Shown here: in pieces, positions 20,966 to 27,884 of the stretch
How positions within the stretch are numbered: position 1 is the stretch's first letter
Layout: each line of letters begins with the position of its first letter
From: Thermocrinis albus DSM 14484
GTDB taxonomy: Bacteria > Aquificota > Aquificia > Aquificales > Aquificaceae
Assembly (NCBI RefSeq): GCF_000025605.1
Contig: NC_013894.1
Span: 171,529-235,528 of the forward strand
Direction of reading: 5' to 3'
DNA: 64,000 nt
The notes under the pieces: model-generated
The model's database searches: none
Seen by the model: only the letters and a program-made list of their open reading frames with translations
What the model was told of the DNA's origin: nothing
Made by a program: the position numbers and the translations under genes

Positions 20966-21721
20966 TCAGCCAAACCTCCCCGTTATATAGTCTTCTGTCA
21001 ACTTTTGAGAAGGTCTGGTAAAGATCTTTTCTGTAGGACCGAACTCCACCAACTCACCTAAGTACATAAAGGCGGTGTAGTCCGATACACGGGCAGCCTG
21101 TTGCATGTTATGGGTTACTATAACCACCGTTATACGCTTCTTAAGTTCCACCACCAGCTCCTCTATTTTAGCGGTGGAGATGGGATCTAAGGCTGATGTT
21201 GGTTCATCAAAGAGAAGCACTTCAGGTTCTATGGCTATGGCTCTTGCTATGCACAACCTCTGCTGTTGTCCACCCGACAGGGAGAAGGCGGACTCCTTGA
21301 GCCTGTCCTTAACTTCTTCCCAGAGGGCTGCGTCCTTCAGTGCCTGCTCCACTCTATCGCGGAGCTCACTGCCTTTCACACCCCTCAACCTGAGACCAAA
21401 GGCCACGTTGTCAAATATAGACATAGGGAAAGGAGTAGGTTTTTGAAACACCATCCCTACCCTACTTCTGAGTTCCATAAGATCTACGTCTTTGTCCAGT
21501 ATGTTCTTACCGTCCAGAAGAATTTTACCTTCGTACCTGTTACCTGGATAAAGGTCATGCATCCTATTGAAGCACCTCAATAAAGTGGTCTTACCACAAC
21601 CGGATGGTCCTATTATGGCGGTAACTTTGTTTTCGTAAACAGGCATGTTGATGTTCCTAAGGACGTGATTCTTGTTGTAGTAAAAGTTCAGATCTATCAC
21701 CTCTATCTTAGGTGAGTTCAT
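20966..21721 (-). CDS. pstB: Phosphate ABC transporter ATP-binding protein
   Basis: Cytoplasmic ATPase that powers high-affinity phosphate import. Walker A is GPSGCGKT (residues 38-45), the signature is [15 protein letters not shown], Walker B is [12 protein letters not shown], and the switch histidine is in VTHNM. The PstB-specific motif FNRMHDL is present. The start at 21721 (MNSPKIEV) overlaps the pstA stop by ATGA; the frame is open upstream to 21865 but that part has no similarity. The length of 251 residues is normal. No phoU follows it here. Confidence 0.96.
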   Translation of the reverse strand: MNSPKIEVIDLNFYYNKNHVLRNINMPVYENKVTAIIGPSGCGKTTLLRCFNRMHDLYPGNRYEGKILLDGKNILDKDVDLMELRSRVGMVFQKPTPFPMSIFDNVAFGLRLRGVKGSELRDRVEQALKDAALWEEVKDRLKESAFSLSGGQQQRLCIARAIAIEPEVLLFDEPTSALDPISTAKIEELVVELKKRITVVIVTHNMQQAARVSDYTAFMYLGELVEFGPTEKIFTRPSQKLTEDYITGRFG

Positions 21722-22596
21722 AACCCGTTCCTCCGTAACAGAGATTTTATGATGTAGTATATGGGAGAGGTGAAACGGGTATGGAGCAGTATTCTGGACA
21801 GGAGAAAGAGAAACAACACACCCACTGTTAAAACCAGAGCTAAAGCCCAGGCCTGTTGGTGCCATTCCTCATAAGGTCCCATCACGTAGTTATACATCAT
21901 AACAGTGAGAGAAGCCATAGGCTTGAGCAAAGAGAAGGAGGTATCATCGTTGTAAAAGGCGGTAAAAAGAAGTGGGGCTGTCTCACCTGCCACACGAGCT
22001 ATACCTAAGAGGATCCCTGTCATAACACCCCTTTTGGCCGCTCTGAGTACTACTTTCCAGATGACATTATAACGGTAAGCCCCCAAGGCGTATGCAGCTT
22101 CTCTCATCTGAAGAGGAACAAGTTTCAGCATCTCGTCGGTGGTTATGGCTATAACGGGAAGCATTATGAGGGCTAAAGCAACGGAACCAGCAAGAGCACT
22201 GAAATGACCCATAGGTTTCACCATAAGAGCGTAAACTACAGCACCCACCACTATAGAAGGGGCACTCACCATAATATCGGTAACATGACGCAAAACCCTA
22301 AAAAGGGGAGAGTTTTTCCCGTATTCTGAAAAGTACACACCTGCCATTACACCTATGGGTACTCCCATCATGGTGGCCAGAGCGGTTATGATAAGGTGGC
22401 CTACAAGAGCGTTTTTGGCACCACCTCCTTCCATACCGGCAGGAACTGGGTCTTGGGTAAAGAAATCCACATTTATGTATCTCACTCCGTTAATGAAAAG
22501 GGTAAAGAAGATCCAAGAGAGCCAGGCTATTCCGTAAAAGGCCAACAAGCCGGAGAGTATCATCATAAGGTTGCTGATGAGCTTGCGCCTCTTCAT
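21718..22596 (-). CDS. pstA: Phosphate ABC transporter permease PstA
   Basis: One of two membrane subunits of the phosphate importer. It has about six hydrophobic helices and the permease coupling-loop motif ([19 protein letters not shown], with downstream G), preceded by [15 protein letters not shown], typical of PstA. At 292 residues the length fits. The start at 22596 shares a base with the pstC stop, and the end overlaps pstB, so the subunits are translationally coupled. Confidence 0.95.
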   Translation of the reverse strand: MKRRKLISNLMMILSGLLAFYGIAWLSWIFFTLFINGVRYINVDFFTQDPVPAGMEGGGAKNALVGHLIITALATMMGVPIGVMAGVYFSEYGKNSPLFRVLRHVTDIMVSAPSIVVGAVVYALMVKPMGHFSALAGSVALALIMLPVIAITTDEMLKLVPLQMREAAYALGAYRYNVIWKVVLRAAKRGVMTGILLGIARVAGETAPLLFTAFYNDDTSFSLLKPMASLTVMMYNYVMGPYEEWHQQAWALALVLTVGVLFLFLLSRILLHTRFTSPIYYIIKSLLRRNGL

Positions 22597-23540
22597 TAGC
22601 TTGTCCTCCCCTCAAAGCGCGCCAGAAGGTACTTAGACACCGCCAGTAGGGTTATGGAAACTAGAAAGAGCAGGAGAGAAAGGTAGTAAAGGGAGGAAAG
22701 ATAAAGATCCGTATCTGCTTCTGTGAACTGGTTGGCCAAGGCCACCGTTATAGTGGTAAAAGAGTCCAGAAGAGATCTGGGTATCTGGGGAGTGTTACCT
22801 GCCAAGAAGGCCACAGCCATAGTTTCTCCCAAGGCTCTTCCTGTGGCCAGTATGGCACCACCCACCATGGCGGACATGGTGTAAGGCATCACCACTTTCC
22901 TTATAACCTCCCAACGCGTAGCACCCATGGCGTAAGCAGATTCCTTCATCACGGGTGGTACCATCTGAAAAGCATCCTTTATAACGGAGGCCATAAAGGG
23001 CATTATCATAAGGGAGAGGATAACGCTGGTGGTGAGAAGATCTATGCCTGTGGGTGTGCCATCAAAGAGTTTACCCACCAAAGGCAGTTGACCCAAACTT
23101 TTCTGTAGGAAAGGTTCCACCTTCTGAGCCATTATGGGAGCCAGCACCAAAAACCCCCACATACCGTAAACTATGCTGGGAATAGAGGCCAGAAGTTCCA
23201 CCAAGGAAGCCGTTATAGGTCTTAACCAACGGGGAGCCATCTCTGTTTGGAATATGGCCACTCCTATAGCTACGGGCACAGCTATCAGAAGGGACAGAAA
23301 AGTACTCAGCAAGGTGCCCACCACCATGGTGGCACCCCCAAACTGCTGAGCTACCGGATCCCACGTGGTGTTTACCAAAAAGGAAAGTCCAAAGGTGTTT
23401 ATGGCTAAGCGAGCTTCCTTAACCAGTACTGTAAGAACAAGGAGTGGGAAGAGAAGCCCCACCCCCAAACTGCACAGCGCCAAAAGTAAGGCCAGTGTTC
23501 TGTCCAGAAGTTTTTTTCCCAGACCAGCCACTGTATGCAT
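22596..23540 (-). CDS. pstC: Phosphate ABC transporter permease PstC
   Basis: Second membrane subunit of the phosphate importer. It shows six or more hydrophobic helices, the LLASIPSIVYGMWGF motif, and the cytoplasmic coupling loop ESAYAMGATRWEVIRKVVMP followed by GGAILATGRALGETMAV. The length of 314 residues is normal. It begins 8 nt after the pstS stop. Confidence 0.95.
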   Translation of the reverse strand: MHTVAGLGKKLLDRTLALLLALCSLGVGLLFPLLVLTVLVKEARLAINTFGLSFLVNTTWDPVAQQFGGATMVVGTLLSTFLSLLIAVPVAIGVAIFQTEMAPRWLRPITASLVELLASIPSIVYGMWGFLVLAPIMAQKVEPFLQKSLGQLPLVGKLFDGTPTGIDLLTTSVILSLMIMPFMASVIKDAFQMVPPVMKESAYAMGATRWEVIRKVVMPYTMSAMVGGAILATGRALGETMAVAFLAGNTPQIPRSLLDSFTTITVALANQFTEADTDLYLSSLYYLSLLLFLVSITLLAVSKYLLARFEGRTS

Positions 23541-23547
23541 TATACCA

Positions 23548-24540
23548 TCAAGGATTTACACCGTGCTGTTGCCAGTACTTGAAGATTTCTTCCTTAACCT
23601 TTTTGGGAAGAGGTACGTAATGGAGCTGAAGAGCGGTGTTGTCACCCTTCTCAAAGGCCCAACGGAAAAAGGTGGTGGCCTTCTTGGATCTTTCGGGTTG
23701 GTCTTTGGCCAACAAGATGAAGGTGGCACCCGCTATAGGATAGCTGTCCTTACCAGGTTGATTTACCAAAACCTCATAGAAGTGCTTGGAAGGATCCCAC
23801 TTAGCTCCCGCTGCTGCTGCCTGCATGGTTTTGGGAGAAGGCTCAACCCAATGACCTGCGCTGTTCTTTATCCTGGCCATGGGAAGGTTGTTCTCCTTGG
23901 CATATATGTACTCCACATAACCTATCCCACCCTCGGATCTTTTCACGTAGTTGGTTACACCGGGATTACCTTTGGCACCTATTCCTGTGGGCCAGTTTAC
24001 CGCAGTTCCCGCACCTACCTTCTCCTTCCATTCTGGACAAGTTTGAGACAACCATGTGGTGAATATAAAGGAGGTACCTGATCCGTCAGATCTGTGTACC
24101 ACCACTATGTCCCTATCGGGAAGTCTTACGCCAGGGTTTATACTTTGCAGGTAAGGATCGTTCCACTTGGTTATCTTACCCAGGTATATATCACACACCG
24201 CCTTTGAATCTAAGTTGAGGACCCTTTTACCCAACTCCGGAACGTTGTAGGTAACAACCACAGCACCGATGACGGTGGGAAACTGTAGAAGCTTGTTCTT
24301 CTCCAACTCCTCCGGGGTCAGAGGAGCGTCCGATGCACCAAAGTCTACGGTTCTGTTGGTAATCTGCCTTATACCACCACCCGACCCTATTCCCTGATAG
24401 TTCACCTTATAACCCGTAGCCTTCTCAAATTCGTAAGCCCAACGCTGATAGAGGGGTTGAGGGAAGGTAGCACCGGCACCTGTTATCTCCATAGCAAAAA
24501 GGGGGGCCGATACGGCAAGAACAGCCAAAGTTTTTCTCAT
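23548..24540 (-). CDS. pstS: Phosphate-binding protein PstS
   Basis: Periplasmic phosphate receptor of the Pst importer. The signal peptide is MRKTLAVLAVSAPLFAM, then the mature start EITGAGATFPQPLY typical of PstS. Phosphate-contact motifs are visible: GSGGGIRQI, DFGASDAPL and HRSDGSGTSF. The ATG at 24540 has AGGAGG at a good distance; a second ATG six bases upstream overlaps that spacing and is less likely. It is first in the operon pstS-pstC-pstA-pstB and is preceded by a Pho-box-like direct repeat. Confidence 0.95.
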   Translation of the reverse strand: MRKTLAVLAVSAPLFAMEITGAGATFPQPLYQRWAYEFEKATGYKVNYQGIGSGGGIRQITNRTVDFGASDAPLTPEELEKNKLLQFPTVIGAVVVTYNVPELGKRVLNLDSKAVCDIYLGKITKWNDPYLQSINPGVRLPDRDIVVVHRSDGSGTSFIFTTWLSQTCPEWKEKVGAGTAVNWPTGIGAKGNPGVTNYVKRSEGGIGYVEYIYAKENNLPMARIKNSAGHWVEPSPKTMQAAAAGAKWDPSKHFYEVLVNQPGKDSYPIAGATFILLAKDQPERSKKATTFFRWAFEKGDNTALQLHYVPLPKKVKEEIFKYWQQHGVNP

Positions 24541-24568
24541 AGCCATACCTCCTAAGGTTTTACCTTTC

Positions 24569-24600
24569 AGTATACCGATCGTCTGTTAAGAATCTGTTAA
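24569..24600 (-). promoter_or_regulatory. pstS promoter with PhoP/PhoB-box-like direct repeat
   Basis: On the minus strand, TTAACA-GATTC-TTAACA (24600-24584) is a direct repeat with an exact 11-bp period, followed 9 nt later by the -10 box TATACT (24574-24569). This is the architecture of PhoP boxes in Bacillus (TTAACA repeats, 5-bp spacer) and replaces the -35 element. It overlaps the last codons and stop of the upstream exonuclease gene. Confidence 0.68.
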
Positions 24601-25223
24601 GATACGGGAAGCTGGGAGAGTCTCTTACCTCTGTGTTTCGTCATAAGTACAAGAAAGAGGAGGGCCGTCATGTAGGCATCTTCGATGGCAGAGTGCCTTT
24701 GGGTTACCGGAAGACCATAGTGGAGTAAGAGCTCCTCTAAAGGGATGTTTTTCTTACTGGGTGGAAGAAGATCCAGAAGGTCCAGGGAAGGAGGACAGAA
24801 AGGTGGCTTCTTGTGTCTTCTCAGTGCTCTGTTTATAGCCCTTATGTCTAAGTCTAAAAAGTAACCAACGAGAACACTTCCCTTAGCATAGGCTAAGAAA
24901 AGGTCACACACTTCTTCCTCTTTCATACCTTGTCTGATGTCGTGAGGTGTTATGCCGTGCACCTTTATCCCCGTGTGGTCTGTGGGCGTACTCTTTACCG
25001 TTACGTGAAAGGCTGTGGAGAGATCTAGAGTAAGGTTCACCACCTTTAGTGCACCTACACTGAGGAGGTTTGTACCTTTTATGTCAGAGGTTTCTGTATC
25101 CAGCACCACGAAAACGGTATCCTCCACCCTCCTGTTTCTGTCCACATCCCAGTTAACATCGTAGAACCTGTCTCCCAAAAGAAACTTTAGAATGCCTCTT
25201 TTCATCTTCTTTTCATACAGCAT
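24597..25223 (-). CDS. DnaQ-like 3'-5' exonuclease
   Basis: DEDD-family exonuclease. Exo I is FVVLDTETSDIKG with two acidic ligands, Exo II is around VLVGYFLDLDIRAINRAL, and Exo III is the DEDDh-type RHSAIEDAYMTALLF. HGITPHDI is the common DnaQ-family link motif. At 208 residues it is a stand-alone nuclease domain, either a proofreading subunit-like protein or an RNA/DNA trimming enzyme. The start at 25223 (MLYEKKMKRG) is supported by TATAAA 7 nt upstream, which predicts a leaderless message; an internal ATG (MKRGILKF) is the alternative. Confidence 0.87.
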   Translation of the reverse strand: MLYEKKMKRGILKFLLGDRFYDVNWDVDRNRRVEDTVFVVLDTETSDIKGTNLLSVGALKVVNLTLDLSTAFHVTVKSTPTDHTGIKVHGITPHDIRQGMKEEEVCDLFLAYAKGSVLVGYFLDLDIRAINRALRRHKKPPFCPPSLDLLDLLPPSKKNIPLEELLLHYGLPVTQRHSAIEDAYMTALLFLVLMTKHRGKRLSQLPVS

Positions 25224-25230
25224 GACGAGT

Positions 25231-25251
25231 TTTATATTCTAAGGAGGTGAA
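25231..25251. promoter_or_regulatory. Overlapping divergent promoters, exonuclease and small secreted protein
   Basis: Minus strand: TATAAA (25236-25231) then 7 nt to the exonuclease ATG. Plus strand: TTATATT in the same bases, then the strong ribosome-binding site AAGGAGGTGA (25241-25250) for the gene at 25254. The two -10 regions share bases, so initiation may be mutually exclusive. Confidence 0.45.
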
Positions 25252-25253
25252 CC

Positions 25254-25472
25254 ATGAGAAAACTGATGCTACTTTTAGCAACAGCCGGTTTTGTTATGGC
25301 ACAGCAAGGTGCCACACCTGCCACACCTGCAGAACCTACACCGGGTACTCCGGGAGCGAAACCCGCCGTACCGGCAGAACCCCATAAGGGAAAGGCAGAG
25401 AGGAAGCACAAAGAGGCTCATGGTAAAAAGAAGGGACACATCAAGCACGGAAAACAGAATAAGATGAAATAA
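25254..25472 (+). CDS. Small exported Ala/Pro- then Lys/His-rich protein
   Basis: The 72-residue product has a clean signal peptide (MRKLMLLLATAGFVMAQ), then an Ala/Pro/Thr-rich linker with repeated ATPAxPAEP-like units, then a very basic tail rich in Lys and His (KHKEAHGKKKGHIKHGK). I do not recognise a family. The histidines could bind a metal such as nickel, copper or zinc, and the charge could bind nucleic acid or anionic surfaces; neither is shown. The ribosome-binding site is one of the strongest in the window, suggesting high expression. The last 32 nt overlap the convergent dehydrogenase gene. Confidence 0.72.
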   Translation: MRKLMLLLATAGFVMAQQGATPATPAEPTPGTPGAKPAVPAEPHKGKAERKHKEAHGKKKGHIKHGKQNKMK

Positions 25473-26445
25473 AAGTCATATCACCTTCAGCGTAGGCCCT
25501 CAGGATCCTGAGGGTCTCTTCCCTTATCTTACTGACAGCCCTATCTGTCAGGAAGGCTACGTGAGGTGTTATGATGACTCTGTCACTGTGGGTCATCTCC
25601 AGGAGTTTTAAGAGTAGTGAGCTACCTTCACCATCTCTGTACCTTCCCAAAATTAGAGTCTTCTCCTCCTCAAAAACATCTAAACCAACAGCTCCTATCT
25701 TTCCTTCTCGGAAAAAGTGATACAGGGCCTTTGTGTCTATAACAGCACCTCTGGATGTGTTGATAATGATACAGCCGTCCTTAAGAAGGGACATGTTGGA
25801 GGCGTTGAGAAGATGATGGGTCTGGGGTGTGTAAGGTACGTGAAGGGATACAGCGTCACTTTCCCTCAGCAGATCTTCTAAGGATGTGTATCTGACTCCC
25901 AGATCTAGCAGATCTTTTCGGGTAACCACATCGTAGGCTAGAACCTTCATACCAAAAGACAGAGCATACCTGGCCATAAGGGAACCTATCCTACCGGTAC
26001 CTATGATCCCCAAAGTCATGTCCTCCAGATTTCTGGACATCAGTTGATAAGACTGGGAGAAATCCATCCTTCTGACGCGCTCCTTTATCGTATCCAGTTT
26101 TCTTACTAGATGCAGTAGGAGGGCAAAGGCGTGTTGAGCCACTGCCGAAGGTGAGTATTCGGGCAGATGAGTGACCACTATACCCCTATTTCTGCACTCC
26201 TCTATGTCTATGTGGTCATAACCTACCGAACGGGTGTGAAGGAGTTTTAATCTAGGCATCTTTTCCAAAACCTGAGAAGATACGCGATCCATCACAAAGA
26301 CACAGGCCACCTCTGCCTCACACAGAACCTCTTCCGGAAGCTCCTCTATACTCTGAGAAAAGGTAAGGACCTTCATACCTTTCAGATGTTCCCTGTAGTA
26401 TTCCTCATCCTCCCTCCACAAGCTGGTGAAAACTACTGTGGTCAT
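25441..26445 (-). CDS. D-2-hydroxyacid dehydrogenase, NAD-dependent
   Basis: Reduces a 2-oxoacid such as pyruvate to the D-2-hydroxyacid, or the reverse. The Rossmann motif is GIIGTGRIGSLMARYA. The catalytic Arg is in INTSRGAVID, the Glu in the VFEEEKT segment, and the His in ITPHVAFLTDRAV. The 334-residue length and the ...YRDGEG... loop near the active site resemble the LdhA-type D-lactate dehydrogenases rather than the serine-pathway SerA. It is divergent from a GlcD-like FAD-oxidase, and the 29-nt gap must hold both promoters (GATAAT, 26457-26452, lies 6 nt from this ATG). D-lactate or another D-hydroxyacid is the likely common substrate. Confidence 0.9.
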   Translation of the reverse strand: MTTVVFTSLWREDEEYYREHLKGMKVLTFSQSIEELPEEVLCEAEVACVFVMDRVSSQVLEKMPRLKLLHTRSVGYDHIDIEECRNRGIVVTHLPEYSPSAVAQHAFALLLHLVRKLDTIKERVRRMDFSQSYQLMSRNLEDMTLGIIGTGRIGSLMARYALSFGMKVLAYDVVTRKDLLDLGVRYTSLEDLLRESDAVSLHVPYTPQTHHLLNASNMSLLKDGCIIINTSRGAVIDTKALYHFFREGKIGAVGLDVFEEEKTLILGRYRDGEGSSLLLKLLEMTHSDRVIITPHVAFLTDRAVSKIREETLRILRAYAEGDMTFISSYSVFRA

Positions 26446-26474
26446 ACAGTAATTATCACATAAATTTCTAACTT

Positions 26475-27869
26475 ATGTTGGGCATACTGAGACGGAAGCC
26501 AGAGGACAAGCTTATAGAGATACTGGGAAAAGACAAGGTGCTTACTTCATTGGTGGAGAGGAAGCTCTACTCCTACGATGCCACACCCATACCTATAGAG
26601 AGAGCGGTTCCCATGGCGGTGGTGTTTCCGGAAAATCACCATGACGTGGAGAAACTGGTGGAGGTGTGTTATCAGGAAGATATAGCCATCTTTCCGAGAG
26701 GTGCAGGATCAGGACTGACTGGGGGTGCGGTTCCTACCGTGGAACGGGGTGTGGTGGTTTCCTTTGAACGGATGAATCGCTTTAGGGTAGATCTGGATAA
26801 CGCGGTAGCTTACGCTGAACCGGGTGTCGTAACCGCTCAGTTGCAGGAGTATGTAGAGTCCTTGGGACTGTTCTATCCTCCGGACCCTTCTTCCTTCAAA
26901 TACTCCACCATAGGGGGGAACATAGCGGAGAACGCCGGTGGACCCAGATGTCTCAAGTACGGTGTCACGAGAGAGTACGTGTTAGGCCTTACGGCCGTCA
27001 TAAAGGAGGGGAAAACGGTAAAGACAGGTGGCCCTGTGATAAAGGACGTAGCCGGTTATGACATCACCAGACTACTGGTAGGTTCGGAAGGCACGTTAGG
27101 ACTCATCACAGAGGCTGTTTTGAAACTCATCCCTAAGCCAAGGGCGAGACTGACTGCTTTAGCTATCTTTCACAACCTGGAAGATGTAGGACATGCGGTC
27201 ACCAAAATCTTCACGTCGGGAGTTTTTCCCTCTGCTCTTGAGTTTATGGACAAGAACGCCATAAGGGCGGTGGAAGAGTTCAAACCGGTGGGACTACCCA
27301 AAGACGCGGAAGCGGTCCTCCTCATAGAGGTGGACGGCACACCTCAGAGCGTGCAGGAAGACATAAAGCTGGTAAAAGAGCTGTTAGAAGGCATGAAGGT
27401 TAAGGTGGAAACGGCCAGTACCGAGGAAGAAGCTCAGAAGCTGTGGACAGCTAGGAAAAACTTAGGTCCTGCTCTCGGAAATCTCAAAACAGGAAAGATA
27501 AACGAAGATATAGTGGTCCCACGCTCCACCCTTCACCAGGTGATACCCAAGGTGAGAGAGATAGCCCAAAAGTACCAGCTTATGGTAGCGGTGTTTGGAC
27601 ACATAGGTGATGGAAACCTCCACGTGAACTTTCTCTATGACAAAGCTAACAGAGAAGAAGAGGAAAGGGCAGAACAAGCTGTGGATGAGGTTTTTGAGAT
27701 GACGCTGGCCTTTGGTGGATCCATAACAGGAGAACACGGTGTGGGACTCACGAAAAGAAAGTTTTTGAAGTGGCAGATGGGAGATGTTGGTTACGAGCTA
27801 CTGAAGTCTATAAAGTCTGTTTTTGATCCCAAAAACCTCTTCAATCCCGGTAAGATGCTGGAAGTATAG
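26475..27869 (+). CDS. FAD-linked glycolate/D-lactate oxidase subunit (GlcD-like)
   Basis: Flavoprotein of the VAO/PCMH superfamily that oxidises a 2-hydroxyacid. FAD-contact motifs include PRGAGSGLTGGAVP, the NIAENAGGPRCLKYG segment and the C-terminal GHIGDGNLHVNF and GEHGVGLTKRKF metal/substrate region. The length of 464 residues is standard for GlcD or D-lactate dehydrogenase (cytochrome type). No GlcE or GlcF partner gene follows. Pairing with the divergent hydroxyacid dehydrogenase suggests interconversion of the same compound with different electron acceptors. Confidence 0.9.
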   Translation: MLGILRRKPEDKLIEILGKDKVLTSLVERKLYSYDATPIPIERAVPMAVVFPENHHDVEKLVEVCYQEDIAIFPRGAGSGLTGGAVPTVERGVVVSFERMNRFRVDLDNAVAYAEPGVVTAQLQEYVESLGLFYPPDPSSFKYSTIGGNIAENAGGPRCLKYGVTREYVLGLTAVIKEGKTVKTGGPVIKDVAGYDITRLLVGSEGTLGLITEAVLKLIPKPRARLTALAIFHNLEDVGHAVTKIFTSGVFPSALEFMDKNAIRAVEEFKPVGLPKDAEAVLLIEVDGTPQSVQEDIKLVKELLEGMKVKVETASTEEEAQKLWTARKNLGPALGNLKTGKINEDIVVPRSTLHQVIPKVREIAQKYQLMVAVFGHIGDGNLHVNFLYDKANREEEERAEQAVDEVFEMTLAFGGSITGEHGVGLTKRKFLKWQMGDVGYELLKSIKSVFDPKNLFNPGKMLEV

Positions 27870-27871
27870 TT

Positions 27872-27877
27872 TATACT
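27872..27877 (+). promoter_or_regulatory. secA -10 box, predicted leaderless
   Basis: TATACT, ending 7 nt before the secA ATG at 27885. No good -35 box is seen at 16-18 nt, and no Shine-Dalgarno sequence precedes the ATG. Confidence 0.4.
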
Positions 27878-27884
27878 TAATGTT

